Below, in pieces: positions 1 through 8,813 of a stretch of DNA of 30,887 nt. The stretch covers positions 1-30,887 of the forward strand of contig JBLIZO010000059.1 in NCBI GenBank assembly GCA_048859965.1, in the 5' to 3' direction. The notes under the pieces were generated by a model that saw only the letters and a program-made list of their open reading frames with translations, searched no databases and had not been told where the DNA came from. The number at the start of each line of letters is the position of its first letter. Within the stretch, counting starts at the first letter, position 1. The stretch comes from Fluviibacter sp048859965 (GTDB taxonomy: Bacteria > Pseudomonadota > Gammaproteobacteria > Burkholderiales > Rhodocyclaceae). The translations under genes and the position numbers were made by a program.

Positions 1-338
1 CCTGCCCAGTTTGAAACGCCAGCATGCCAGGCCCGTGCCGAAACCGGCACAAACTGGATCAGGGCGCCATCCCGACGAATAAAAAAGTGTGACGATACCT
101 TCAGTCCGGCAATGCCGGCGTAGTAAGGATGTTCGTCCGGATTCAGTCGATTCGTAAATAATTGAGCAACCCCATCGCCGCCGTATTCACCCGGCGGCAG
201 GCTGATGGCATGAATCACGACTAAATCGATGGCGACGCCCTCTGGCCGCGCGTCGTGATTCGGCGATTCGATTTTTTGCGCCGGCCGATACCAGCCATCC
301 TGCCAGACATCCGTCATAGGAACTTCAGGCATCGTCAT
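1..338 (-). CDS. ampD: AmpD, 1,6-anhydro-N-acetylmuramyl-L-alanine amidase (3' part cut by window edge)
   Basis: This zinc amidase cleaves the lactyl-amide bond between anhydro-MurNAc and the stem peptide during cytoplasmic peptidoglycan recycling. Translation of the minus strand from 338 gives the AmpD N-terminus: SPNHDARP, then VVIHAISLPPGEYGG with the first zinc histidine, VSSHFFIRRDG, and QFVP followed by RAWHAGVSNW. The reading frame is open to base 1, so about 113 residues are visible and the C-terminal zinc ligands are outside the window. The start is uncertain among ATGs at 338, 332 and 317. The first two overlap the end of the upstream TAXI gene by 14 or 8 bases and have GAGG-type sites in front of them, so translational coupling is likely. 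Identity is firm from the motifs; the exact start is not. Confidence 0.93.
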   Translation of the reverse strand, partial: MTMPEVPMTDVWQDGWYRPAQKIESPNHDARPEGVAIDLVVIHAISLPPGEYGGDGVAQLFTNRLNPDEHPYYAGIAGLKVSSHFFIRRDGALIQFVPVSARAWHAGVSNWA

Positions 339-1758
339 CCTCGGCCTCACACTCATCGGCATCACTATTTTTCTGGGTCACTACATTCAGCGCATGCGCA
401 GTATATGCATCGCGCAGGAGGCAGTTACGGACAAAATCAATCGAGCTGCGCAAGGTGTAATAATCACCCGATACAGATTTGGGTACCTTCATCCCCAGCG
501 CCTCGCGTTCCATCGCATCCAATTGCGCCAGATAATCGGCCTTCTGTCCCGGGTTATAGTCCGACAGCAAGGATTGTTCGAAAAACTTGAGGGCCCCGTA
601 CATTCGGTTGATACGGCTGCGCACCCGATTCTTGTGATAATTCGGCATCGACCGGATCACCGGATAGGCAAAAGCGAAGAACGGCAACAGCGTCAACCCG
701 ACGCGACGTACGAATTCGGCCAACCAGAACGGCATGAACTGCACGAGCCAGGGGGTGCCCTTTTCGTAAAACACAACCGCCTCCTGGCTGCGCCGCTGGC
801 TCGTGTCCCTGAAGGCCGGAAACTCGCCTTCATTCGAGAAAAAGTTCTGCTTGCCGTTGATTGCACTTGCCGCCATCAGAAAGAGGGTTTGTATCGCCGG
901 ATGCAACCGTTCATCAATCAGAATCTCGGTGGTCGTCGCAATCAGCGGTACCGGCTGTGCCGGCCAGTTCCTGATCAGGTTGAGACCGCCTTCGGGCACG
1001 GTCACCTTTTCGATCGACGGCACAATACGGCTGTACGCATCAGCCCGCGTGAAATCGCTCAGTTGCAAGCCTTCAATCTTGAGCAGTTTTTGCACATTGG
1101 CCGATTCAAAGGTATCCACGAGGCACATCGACATCAGTCGCCCGCTGGCCAGTGCGTCAATCGCCTCTTCATTCGGCATCTGACGGAAATTGGATCGATC
1201 CGGATCCAGGCCATTCAATCGCAATATCTCCTGGGTCAACAAGTAGGTACCGCTCTCCGGTGTGCCGACATTGACCTTGTTACCGAGAATGTCGGCAATA
1301 CGCGCGGTGCCTGAGAGCGGGGCTGGGCTCCGGTAAAAACACCACAGAGGTTGATAATTGATGCTGCCCAGCGTCTGAATGCCCGGCGTGTGTGGCGCTG
1401 CAGCGCCACTCATGACAAAACCGGCCATGACCGGATCATTCTGATCCTGTAATCGCTTGACGTTCTCTACGGAACCTTCGGTCGGCACCAACTCCAACGT
1501 AATACCCTGACGGGCAAAATAGGCTGCATACTGTTTGCCAAGCGTCTCCGTCGCGCTGCCTGCCGGACCCGTCGCCATCAACACATGGCGCGGCGGTGCC
1601 GGGTCTGCCAGCCACAAGGCGGCTATCAAAATCAACAGCAACAGGATCAGCGCCGGCCAGGTCTCCTGCGTAAATTGACGCACGTCATTCCAGCCGTCGG
1701 CCACCGTTTCCCGGATGGCGACCACCTGATCTCTGACATCTTCGCGAAAACTGCCCAT
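325..1758 (-). CDS. TAXI-family TRAP transporter solute-binding protein, membrane anchored
   Basis: The 477-residue protein has an N-terminal membrane segment (about residues 34-50, WPALILLLLILIAALWLAD). A NMT1/TAXI-type periplasmic binding domain follows, recognisable from ATGPAGSATETLGKQYAAYFARQG and VNVGTPESGTYLLTQEILRLNGLD. A second hydrophobic segment (near residues 350-365, VGLTLLPFFAFAYPVI) leads into a charged cytoplasmic-looking tail with an acidic end (DADECEAEDDDA). Canonical TAXI proteins are soluble and work with a fused DctQM permease. Here no permease gene is visible and the protein looks anchored at both ends, so the ligand and the transport role are unknown. It overlaps ampD and probably shares its transcript. 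It is divergent from the MFS gene, with an 84-base gap. Confidence 0.85.
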   Translation of the reverse strand: MGSFREDVRDQVVAIRETVADGWNDVRQFTQETWPALILLLLILIAALWLADPAPPRHVLMATGPAGSATETLGKQYAAYFARQGITLELVPTEGSVENVKRLQDQNDPVMAGFVMSGAAAPHTPGIQTLGSINYQPLWCFYRSPAPLSGTARIADILGNKVNVGTPESGTYLLTQEILRLNGLDPDRSNFRQMPNEEAIDALASGRLMSMCLVDTFESANVQKLLKIEGLQLSDFTRADAYSRIVPSIEKVTVPEGGLNLIRNWPAQPVPLIATTTEILIDERLHPAIQTLFLMAASAINGKQNFFSNEGEFPAFRDTSQRRSQEAVVFYEKGTPWLVQFMPFWLAEFVRRVGLTLLPFFAFAYPVIRSMPNYHKNRVRSRINRMYGALKFFEQSLLSDYNPGQKADYLAQLDAMEREALGMKVPKSVSGDYYTLRSSIDFVRNCLLRDAYTAHALNVVTQKNSDADECEAEDDDA

Positions 1759-1842
1759 AAATCATCCTGACGGGTTTGGTACCGGAATCCGAAGACTAAC
1801 GGATAATCACGCCTTTAGACCAGCCTTTCCCACACCAACCCG

Positions 1843-3168
1843 ATGAGCCAGATAACCCTCACCGCACCACGCAACCATGACCACCGACGCGTGATCATGG
1901 CGGCCTGTTTCGGCACCTTTCTGGAATGGTACGACTTCCTCACGTTTGCGGCGCTGGCCGTCTGGTTTGGCCCATTGTTTTTTCCACCGGACGACCCAAC
2001 GGCCGGGCTGCTGGCCAGCCTGGCGACCTTTGGTGCGGGTATGGTTGTTCGTCCAGTGGGGGCAGCACTCTTTGGTTCGCTGGGTGACCGCATCGGTCGA
2101 CGCAGGGTATTCATGATCACCATCGCGTTGATGGGCGGCGCCACCCTGGCCGTCGGCCTGCTCCCCACCTATGCCCAGGCCGGCCTCTGGGCATCAGGCT
2201 TGTTGCTCACGTTGCGTCTTTTGCAAGGTCTGTCTGCGGGTGGTGAAATCGGCGGCAGTGCAGTGTATCTGACGGAGCATGCGCCAAGCCACGCACGCGG
2301 CCTGTACACCAGCGTTCTGCAACTCATGGGGCCGCTCGGCATTTTGGCCTCCACCCTGCAAATCGCGCTCTTGCAACGTTGGTTGAGCCCGGAGGACTTT
2401 CTGGCCTGGGGCTGGTGCGTGCCGTTCTGGGTATCGCTTTTACTGCTGCTGATCTCAATCAGGGTGCGCAGAGCGCTGCACGAAACCCCTGTGTTTCATC
2501 ACCTCCAGATGCAAGCGAAACTTTCGCGGACACCACTGCGCGACTGCTTTCGTGACCGGCAGACGCTGGCGCGCATGGGCGTTCTGTTTCTCTGTGTCTC
2601 GGCCGGTGGCGCCGTACTTTTTTTCTCCGCACAGGTCTACAGCGGCGTCTTCCTCAAAACCGTCGCCGGCATGAGCGGTGCTGACAGCAGCTTGCTGGTC
2701 GCCGTTGGCACCGCCGTCCTTTTTCCGCTGACACTGCTGGCCGGCTGGCTGTCGGATCATATCGGCCGTCGCCCTGTCGTGATTGCCGGGCTGGCCATCG
2801 GTTGCCTGAGCATCTACCCCGTCTTTGCCGGGTGGCTGGCGATTGGCGGGCAACCCGCATCCGATTTCGGCGGCGCCGCGCTGCTGATGCTATGGATCAC
2901 ATTGCCACTGGCGCTCGTAACTGGCCCGCAAACCGCACTGCTGGCCGAACTCTTTCCTGCGCGCACCCGTTACAGCGCCGCCGCGCTACCGCACAATTTG
3001 GCCGCCGGCTGGATCGGCGGCTTGCTGCCACTGATCGTGGCGCTCATCATTGATCGCACCGGTGACCCACTGGCCGGTCTCTGGTATCCAACCGTCCTGC
3101 TCGCTATTGCCTTGCCGGTCGCGCTCCTCTGGCTACCAGAGACTCGGGGCTGCGATCTGAACCAATAA
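1843..3168 (+). CDS. MFS transporter, metabolite:H+ symporter (MHS) type
   Basis: This is a 441-residue, strongly hydrophobic protein compatible with 12 membrane helices. FGTFLEWYDF near the N-terminus is the hallmark of the MHS subfamily (ProP, ShiA, YhjE and dicarboxylate/citrate-type symporters). The two loop 2-3 type signatures GDRIGRRR and SDHIGRRP appear in the first and second halves as expected. Members couple uptake of an organic acid, betaine or related solute to protons. The substrate cannot be told from sequence alone. No clear Shine-Dalgarno precedes the ATG at 1843. The gene stands alone, divergent from the TAXI gene and convergent with the DUF882 gene, so neighbours give no clue to substrate. 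Confidence 0.9.
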   Translation: MSQITLTAPRNHDHRRVIMAACFGTFLEWYDFLTFAALAVWFGPLFFPPDDPTAGLLASLATFGAGMVVRPVGAALFGSLGDRIGRRRVFMITIALMGGATLAVGLLPTYAQAGLWASGLLLTLRLLQGLSAGGEIGGSAVYLTEHAPSHARGLYTSVLQLMGPLGILASTLQIALLQRWLSPEDFLAWGWCVPFWVSLLLLLISIRVRRALHETPVFHHLQMQAKLSRTPLRDCFRDRQTLARMGVLFLCVSAGGAVLFFSAQVYSGVFLKTVAGMSGADSSLLVAVGTAVLFPLTLLAGWLSDHIGRRPVVIAGLAIGCLSIYPVFAGWLAIGGQPASDFGGAALLMLWITLPLALVTGPQTALLAELFPARTRYSAAALPHNLAAGWIGGLLPLIVALIIDRTGDPLAGLWYPTVLLAIALPVALLWLPETRGCDLNQ

Positions 3169-3205
3169 ACCAATAGACCGCAGCAACCCCAACAACGGCT
3201 GCATC

Positions 3206-3820
3206 CTAGCCCCAGCTCCGCACACGCCCCGTGTCGATATGCACAAACTGCTCGCGTGGGTAATAACCCACGCCACCCGCCTGCAGCGACAATGCCGCGT
3301 CGCGTAACTCCGCCAACGGCACACCGGGGATGCGCACATCAACCGCCTTACCTTCCATATGCAGGCTGCGTTTGGCCACACCACCGCCCCGCGAATTGCG
3401 CAGATGGTCGTTCGTTTCCGGACAGCGATAACCGGAAATCACCTCAAAAGCCGACAGTGACTTGCCGCCCAGCGCCAAACGTACCCGGTGCAGCAGGTCA
3501 AACAACTGGGGATCCATGCTGCCCACTGTGCCGGAATAGTGATCACGCAGGAAACGATTCAAACTCGTCAACGCATCCGGCACATAATCGCCATCGACCG
3601 CATAGACCAGATTGATCCGCTCGCGCGTGTGCGTATGATCGAATGCCAACGCACGGCTTCCCGACACGCCGATCAATGACGACGCAGACGTCTGAATCAG
3701 CGATTGCCGATTCGCAGCGTTTGCCTGCTGGACGCTGACGAGGGGCAACGCCGCACTCCCTGCGGCCCATCGGGCAGCCTGTGACAAAAATCCCCGACGA
3801 TCAAAGCGTTTTGATTTCAT
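3206..3820 (-). CDS. DUF882 / YcbK-type M15 peptidase-like protein, Tat-exported
   Basis: The 204-residue protein opens with a twin-arginine signal (DRRGFLSQ, then a hydrophobic run ending near QANA). The mature part carries the M15/DUF882 zinc-site pattern: SGYRCPETNDHLR, SLHMEGKAVDVRIPG (His and Asp ligands) and, near the C-terminus, FVHIDTGRVRSWG. The family resembles D,D-carboxypeptidases acting on peptidoglycan; E. coli YcbK (MepK) is a member that cleaves 3-3 crosslinks. Here the gene begins 9 bases after the L,D-transpeptidase stop with no obvious ribosome site, so coupled translation is likely. The pairing of an L,D-transpeptidase with this peptidase matches the ycbB-ycbK order of enterobacteria and supports a role in 3-3 crosslink turnover. 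Confidence 0.9.
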   Translation of the reverse strand: MKSKRFDRRGFLSQAARWAAGSAALPLVSVQQANAANRQSLIQTSASSLIGVSGSRALAFDHTHTRERINLVYAVDGDYVPDALTSLNRFLRDHYSGTVGSMDPQLFDLLHRVRLALGGKSLSAFEVISGYRCPETNDHLRNSRGGGVAKRSLHMEGKAVDVRIPGVPLAELRDAALSLQAGGVGYYPREQFVHIDTGRVRSWG

Positions 3821-3829
3821 TATTTAATT

Positions 3830-5431
3830 TTAGTCCAATCGGGCCAGATTGCCAGCCACACGCTGCAAGGCCTGACTATGGCGTAGCAGCGCTTCCCTGA
3901 GCTGGCGATCATGCCCGTAAATATCGGCGTAAAAGTAGATGGCGCCGCCCCGCTGCTTCACAATGGCCGTGCCATAAGCAATGACCACCATGACAGGCGT
4001 CTTGATGCGAATGGTTTTGGATTTACCGCTCTCCATCGCCTCCCGGATCTTTTCCTGCGTCCATTCCGGCTCATCCTGCAACACAAACTCGGCCAGCGCC
4101 ACCGGGTTTTCAACGCGGATGCACCCATGACTGAAATCGCGGCGCTCGCGCTGAAACAGGCCCACCGCAGGCGTGTGATGCATGTAGATATTATCGTTGT
4201 TGGGAAAGATGAACTTGATATCACCGAGCGCATTCTGTGCACCGGGGCGCTGACGGATACGTGCCTCGCCACGCTGCACGGCAGCCAGTTGCGCGTCGCT
4301 GAGTTGCGTAACGACGTCCCCGGAGCGTGTCACGATCTCGAAACCCTGCCGGTCAAAATACCCCGGGTCACGACGCAGCTTCGGTACCGTTTCGCCACGG
4401 GCGATTGATGGCGGCACATTCCAGTAGGGGCTGAACTCGATCATGCGCATCTGCTCGTCAAACATCGGCGTCTGCGTATTCAGCGCCTTACCAACGATGA
4501 CATTCATCTGCAGCGGCACCTTCACCTGCGTCCCGTCAATCTCCAGACCGCGCAATTCGAACTCCGGCAGATTCACCACCAGCATACGCTTATCCACCAT
4601 CAGCGGCGTCCAGCGCAGCCGCTCCATTGTCAGCGCGATCTGCGCCACACGCGCTGACGGTGGCACGTTCAACTGTTCGAGGGTTGTTTTACCAATCACG
4701 CCATCCGGCGTGAGGCCATGGCGTCGCTGAAATTGTTTGACACCATCCACCAACGGGCCCTGATAACGCTCCGGGGCCACGAAGTCTTTGGGCAGGTCGC
4801 CTAACGAGACCAAGCGGGCCGCGAGCCGAGCCGTGCCCGCATACGCCTCGCCGGGCACCAGTTTCTTAGCCGGCAACGGCGGCAGTGCGGTATTCCAGGC
4901 AGGGTCATTCTCCAATGCCCGATAACGCGCCAGCCATGGCCGCAATGCCTGATACAAGGGAAACTGCGGCGTGGCCGCCTTCACGGCCTGCTCCAGGTTT
5001 CCGGCCAGCAAAGCGGCGTGCAAGGTTGCCGCCACATCCAGCGTTTTCGGCGGCACATTGAAATTGGCATAAACCGATGCCGGGTCCACCCGACCATAGT
5101 GCAAGTCATGCAGATAGCGACGCATCGCCAAATCCAGCGCATTGGCCAAGGCAATCTGTGCCGACGCCGACAAACCGCTCTGCGCCTGATTCACGGCGTT
5201 AGTCAGATCCGGCGCACTGTAATCCCGAGGGTCCAAACCCTCATCGCCAGCCTGCTGCAGAATACGCACTGCGTCCAAAGCAACGGGCAGGGGTTTGCCT
5301 TGCCGCAGCCACAATGCCGTACTGTCAGACGGATCCGCGACTGCACTGACGCTCACCAGCAATGCCAAGCCGAGTAAAGCCAGGCCGCGTGCGACACCCG
5401 TTGTCAACCAGCGATAGGTCATGCGCTTCAT
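3830..5431 (-). CDS. L,D-transpeptidase, YcbB/LdtD-like
   Basis: The 533-residue protein makes 3-3 peptidoglycan crosslinks in the periplasm. The N-terminus is a signal peptide (hydrophobic residues about 14-32, ending SAVADPSD). A peptidoglycan-binding type 1 domain lies around residues 225-258 (VKQFQRRHGLTPDGVIGKTTLEQLNV). The YkuD catalytic domain covers about residues 282-450 and has YMHHTP at 417-422 and the active-site SHGCIRV with Cys437. The large insertion between the start of the YkuD domain and the HHTP motif is usual for YcbB-type enzymes, which are much longer than ErfK/YbiS-type ones. The gene lies between an acyltransferase gene (50-base gap) and the DUF882 peptidase gene (9-base gap), all on the minus strand. 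Confidence 0.93.
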   Translation of the reverse strand: MKRMTYRWLTTGVARGLALLGLALLVSVSAVADPSDSTALWLRQGKPLPVALDAVRILQQAGDEGLDPRDYSAPDLTNAVNQAQSGLSASAQIALANALDLAMRRYLHDLHYGRVDPASVYANFNVPPKTLDVAATLHAALLAGNLEQAVKAATPQFPLYQALRPWLARYRALENDPAWNTALPPLPAKKLVPGEAYAGTARLAARLVSLGDLPKDFVAPERYQGPLVDGVKQFQRRHGLTPDGVIGKTTLEQLNVPPSARVAQIALTMERLRWTPLMVDKRMLVVNLPEFELRGLEIDGTQVKVPLQMNVIVGKALNTQTPMFDEQMRMIEFSPYWNVPPSIARGETVPKLRRDPGYFDRQGFEIVTRSGDVVTQLSDAQLAAVQRGEARIRQRPGAQNALGDIKFIFPNNDNIYMHHTPAVGLFQRERRDFSHGCIRVENPVALAEFVLQDEPEWTQEKIREAMESGKSKTIRIKTPVMVVIAYGTAIVKQRGGAIYFYADIYGHDRQLREALLRHSQALQRVAGNLARLD

Positions 5432-5481
5432 TCCGTAAATGGTCGTCGCTATTGTGCCGCTTTTACGGCCTGTTCACCAGA

Positions 5482-6558
5482 TCAGCGAATACGACGACTC
5501 AGCGCAACGCCCTGGCGCTCCACGGTGCGATAGAAGATATCGGCAGCCACCATGCTCAACAACCAGGCAACGAACATGGCGAGCATACCTTCAGTGGGGC
5601 TTACCCAATCAAAGCGGTCCTGCGCGGCATTGACCAGCATACTGACCGGAAAATGCAGCAGAAAGAGCGCATACGACCTGGCCCCCAGGTAATGGATCAT
5701 CGTGCCGAAATGTCCCTGCCAGAGGGACCAGGCCGACACGGCACGTCCGATAGGGTGACCGGACAAGCCCAGCAAGGCCGCCGTCGTCAGCACCACGACC
5801 AGCCGACCATTGGGCGCAACGAACAACTGCCAGCACATCACCAGCATCACACCGAGCAATATCCAGCGCACCCAGCGCAATTCGCCCCGTTCACGCAAGC
5901 CCAACCAACCCACCAGCAACCCGACGCCATACGCATTGTAAAAATAAGGTGCCCAGTTATCCCAGTCCTGCCAGGTTCGGATCCAGATCAGGGATGCCGC
6001 TGTCAGCAGACCGATCAACAACGGCGCCCAACCACGCCAGCGCAATGCCTGCGCAGTCCAGAGCAGCAGCGTCGTCAGCACAAACAACTGAAAATCCACC
6101 GCCACATACCAGACCCCGGTCGAGAGCGACTCCTGTCCGGTCACGGCATGGATCAACAACCAGTGCGCCAGATACTGCCGCCAGGTGGCCTCGGCCGGCA
6201 AAATGGCATCATCCGTCCAGAATCGCGCCAATGCGGCAACAAAAACCGCCAGCGTTACAGCCACACCAAAAGGCCACGCCAGGCGAATATAGCGTTTTGC
6301 CACCAGGCTCCACGGACGCGATAACGCACCAGGCCGTTCACACAGGCTCTGCGCGGTCAGAAAGCCGGCAACGACCAGAAAAACCTGTACCGCCCACCGA
6401 CCATACACCAGAAACCAGGCGGCCAGATCCGGCGCCGCCATCCCGGCCGATACGGCCATCGGCCCATAAGAAGCCAGATGGTGAATCACGATCGTCTGCG
6501 CGGCCAGCGCCTTTAAGCCGTCGATCAACAGAGAACGGTCTATGGCATTTTTTTGCAT
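5482..6558 (-). CDS. Acyltransferase 3 family membrane protein
   Basis: This is a 358-residue polytopic membrane protein (about ten hydrophobic segments) of the acyltransferase-3/OafB-like family. These proteins O-acylate surface sugars, glycans or periplasmic glucans. The N-terminus IDGLKALAAQTIVIHHLA resembles the family's first helix, with its conserved histidine pair replacing the usual RxxA...H pattern. The ARSYALFLLHFPV stretch near the C-terminus is also typical. The start at 6558 lies inside a 14-base inverted repeat (6555-6568). Its acceptor cannot be assigned. Position upstream of the L,D-transpeptidase and DUF882 genes hints at cell-wall or surface glycan modification, but that is inference. 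Confidence 0.87.
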   Translation of the reverse strand: MQKNAIDRSLLIDGLKALAAQTIVIHHLASYGPMAVSAGMAAPDLAAWFLVYGRWAVQVFLVVAGFLTAQSLCERPGALSRPWSLVAKRYIRLAWPFGVAVTLAVFVAALARFWTDDAILPAEATWRQYLAHWLLIHAVTGQESLSTGVWYVAVDFQLFVLTTLLLWTAQALRWRGWAPLLIGLLTAASLIWIRTWQDWDNWAPYFYNAYGVGLLVGWLGLRERGELRWVRWILLGVMLVMCWQLFVAPNGRLVVVLTTAALLGLSGHPIGRAVSAWSLWQGHFGTMIHYLGARSYALFLLHFPVSMLVNAAQDRFDWVSPTEGMLAMFVAWLLSMVAADIFYRTVERQGVALSRRIR

Positions 6559-6568
6559 CGTGCGATGC
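6555..6568. repeat. 14-base inverted repeat over the acyltransferase start codon
   Basis: GCATCG and CGATGC flank a TG centre and form a perfect palindrome-like hairpin. It includes the minus-strand start codon of the acyltransferase gene (6556-6558). It could be an operator half-site pair or a translation-occluding hairpin; chance occurrence is also possible at this length. Confidence 0.35.
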
Positions 6569-6708
6569 TAACCGATACCGTCACCGAACTGGCGATGAAA
6601 CCGCCTCAACCCATAAAAATTCAAAGAAGCAGACCGGTTCCAGGCAGTTTTTCCCCACCCGTGTTGCTTTATGGTTAACATGTTTCTGTTTACACAACGC
6701 ACCGAATC

Positions 6709-8046
6709 ATGAAACATATCCAACATCCGCTGGATCATGCCGACCGGTTTCGTCTGAACGACGAATTGCATGCCCGACCGCCTGTGGCGTTGTGGCCCAA
6801 CGAACATGTACTCTATCTGGCGCTGGTAGGCACAGCCGGCAAACGTTTACAGGAAGAAGTGCTGATTCGCGATCTCTGCGATTCCCTGGGCGGCGACGCC
6901 TGCCCGCTTCTGCGGGGCAACAGTATCGAGTTCGATGTTGCCATCAACCCCGAGCAATGCCCCAACGGACAAATGGGCCTACGCTTCCGCGTTAAATATG
7001 AACGCCACAGCGAATTCTCTTCCTGGTGGTTCTTTCAGCAAACCGCTAGCAATGATCTGAATACCGAGCCCGTGTTTTTCTGTGATCTCAATTCGTGGGT
7101 GCGCCGCTTGCCTGGCGAGTTACTCGTCGCCATGAACATCCGTGTTTGCCAGGTGGCGCAACTGCCCAGCGTTCACGACATTGCCCCCTATTTCTCGGGC
7201 AACACGGTCATCGGCGGGCTCATTGCACGTGGGGCAGGCGCTGCCTATACCGACTTCCGTATTGATACAGATGGCCGCTCCAATCTGTTATTCATGAATC
7301 AGTGCATGGGGTCACGACAAGCCGGCCGCCAACTGCAGGGACTTGTCGAGATCGAAACCTATCGAATGATGGCATTGTTAACATTGCCTGATGTGCAAGC
7401 GGCTTTTCCGCAACTTGCCGCTGACGAACAGGCCCTCGTTGAAGTCAGCCATGAACTCGCCGCATCGTACGATGCGGTGGCCGAAGATCAATCACGCGAC
7501 CTGGGACTGCAACAGAAAATCTCCAGAATTTCGTCATCGGTTGAAGCCCTGTCGTCAAAAACCCAGTTCCGGCTTTCGGCCAGCGATGCCTACTTTGAAC
7601 TGGTTCAGAAGCGTATCAGCGATCTGAACGAAACCAATCTGTCGGGCATTCAGGGGTTTGGTGAATTCATGGAACGGCGATTATTGCCCGCCATGAAAAC
7701 CTGCCGCACCTTTGCGCAACGTCTCCGCGAAACCTCCAACCGGGTATCCCGAATCAGTCAATTACTGCAAACCCGTGTCGAAATCATCCGCGAGAACCAG
7801 AATTCGCAACTTCTCGCTTCGATGGAAAAGCGCTCAAAGCAACAGCTCCACCTGCAGCAAGCCGTTGAAGGTCTTTCAATCGTAGCCATCAGTTACTACG
7901 GTATCGGCATTGCAGGTTATCTCTTTAAAGGCCTGAAAACCATGGGACTGTTACACGATGTCGAGCTGGCCACCGGCCTTGTCACCCCGGTCATTCTGAT
8001 TCTGGTGATCTGGCTTACACGACGAATACGTCGCAGCTTCAAATAA
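6709..8046 (+). CDS. DUF3422 family membrane protein
   Basis: The 445-residue protein has the DUF3422 signature at its N-terminus (RFRLNDELHARPPVALWPNEHV) and a long middle region. Residues about 265-395 are helical and glutamine/arginine-rich with a coiled-coil character, followed by two C-terminal membrane helices (near 395-412 and 422-438) and a basic tail RRIRRSFK. The family is widespread in proteobacteria and has no established function; the layout suggests an inner-membrane protein with a large soluble domain. The gene stands alone, 150 bases from the divergent acyltransferase gene, and is followed by the rhodanese gene after 130 bases. No confident promoter was found. Confidence 0.9.
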   Translation: MKHIQHPLDHADRFRLNDELHARPPVALWPNEHVLYLALVGTAGKRLQEEVLIRDLCDSLGGDACPLLRGNSIEFDVAINPEQCPNGQMGLRFRVKYERHSEFSSWWFFQQTASNDLNTEPVFFCDLNSWVRRLPGELLVAMNIRVCQVAQLPSVHDIAPYFSGNTVIGGLIARGAGAAYTDFRIDTDGRSNLLFMNQCMGSRQAGRQLQGLVEIETYRMMALLTLPDVQAAFPQLAADEQALVEVSHELAASYDAVAEDQSRDLGLQQKISRISSSVEALSSKTQFRLSASDAYFELVQKRISDLNETNLSGIQGFGEFMERRLLPAMKTCRTFAQRLRETSNRVSRISQLLQTRVEIIRENQNSQLLASMEKRSKQQLHLQQAVEGLSIVAISYYGIGIAGYLFKGLKTMGLLHDVELATGLVTPVILILVIWLTRRIRRSFK

Positions 8047-8112
8047 TGCATGCCCCAGAGCGAACACATGCCCTGCCCATGGTGCGGCGCACGACCCTGA
8101 AAATTTGAAGCA

Positions 8113-8121
8113 TGCTATAAA
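8113..8121 (+). promoter_or_regulatory. Candidate extended -10 element upstream of the rhodanese gene
   Basis: TGCTATAAA fits an extended -10 (TG, one base, then TATAAA at 8116-8121), 56 bases before the rhodanese ATG. No good -35 is present at 16-18 bases upstream, which is tolerable for extended -10 promoters. No other promoter-like sequence is seen in this gap. Confidence 0.4.
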
Positions 8122-8176
8122 TCGCTCATCGGATAGGCTCGGGCTTGATCCGTTCTTTTGCGACGAGGAGACAGAC

Positions 8177-8758
8177 ATGAAAAAACTGATTGCTGTTGCT
8201 GCAACGATGACCATGGCGATTTCGGCGTTCGCCGCGAACCCGGAACCTGCCGCAGAGAAGGATCGGCTCCGCATCATGGGTGAAAGCAAGGAGTTTGTCG
8301 TTCAAACGCCGAGCGGCCCTTTTACCATCACCCGCGTCATGACCGCTTGTGCAAAGAACGCGGGATGGTTACAGCCGCTCATCCCGCAAAAAGGCGTGAC
8401 ACCCATTACTGAAATCGAGATTCTCGAAGGCATGAACGACAAGAACGTCATGATCATCGATATGCGGGAGCCCAATGACCGGATCAAAGGCACCATTCCT
8501 AATTCTTACCACATCCCCTATACCGAGGTCGCGACCCGTATGAATGAACTGGGTTGTACAAAGAAGGCAGAGAAATGGGACTGCGCCAAAGCGAAAAAAG
8601 TGTATGCATTCTGCAACGGCCCGGTCTGCCCGCAAAGCCCAACCGCCATTGCAGCAATGACGCGTGACGGCTTCCCGGTCAACAAGATTTATTACTACCG
8701 TGGCGGCATGCTGGATTGGGCTGCCCTGGGGTTTCCGATCGTTGAAGGGGACTTCTGA
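8177..8758 (+). CDS. Exported rhodanese-domain protein
   Basis: The 193-residue protein starts at ATG 8177, preceded by GAGGAG at 8164-8169. An upstream in-frame start at 8105 would bury the signal peptide behind 24 residues and is less likely. Residues 1-19 form a Sec signal (MKKLIAVAATMTMAISAFA). The rhodanese fold follows, with VMIIDMREPNDRIKGTIPNSYHIPY at 91-115 and the active loop FCNGPVCPQS at 145-154, giving Cys146 as probable persulfide-carrying cysteine and Cys151 as a neighbour. Two further cysteine pairs are spread through the mature part (58, 127, 136). It would transfer sulfane sulfur in the periplasm. It is convergent with a DsbC-like gene and close to the sox operon, which suggests a place in sulfur metabolism; its partner is unknown. 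Confidence 0.88.
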   Translation: MKKLIAVAATMTMAISAFAANPEPAAEKDRLRIMGESKEFVVQTPSGPFTITRVMTACAKNAGWLQPLIPQKGVTPITEIEILEGMNDKNVMIIDMREPNDRIKGTIPNSYHIPYTEVATRMNELGCTKKAEKWDCAKAKKVYAFCNGPVCPQSPTAIAAMTRDGFPVNKIYYYRGGMLDWAALGFPIVEGDF

Positions 8759-8782
8759 GCAACACCTGTCACATGATGCACA

Positions 8783-8810
8783 AGAAGGGGTCGCTGATGC
8801 GACCCCTTCT
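8783..8810. terminator. Bidirectional hairpin terminator between convergent genes
   Basis: AGAAGGGGTCGC (8783-8794) pairs perfectly with GCGACCCCTTCT (8799-8810) around a TGAT loop, giving a 12-bp stem. It lies between the rhodanese stop (8758) and the minus-strand DsbC-like stop (8814). There is no long T-tract on either side, so termination may lean on the strong stem. Confidence 0.75.
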
Positions 8811-8813
8811 GCA

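Noticed and set aside
394..1314. Long plus-strand open frame of 306 codons
   Set aside because: It is the antisense shadow of the TAXI gene; its product is low-complexity-like, with many His/Arg/Gln and no domain, while the opposite strand has clear motifs.
5362..6995. Overlapping plus-strand open frames of 320 and 348 codons
   Set aside because: They lie opposite the acyltransferase gene and into the next gap; products are Gln/His/Pro/Arg-rich with no recognisable domain.
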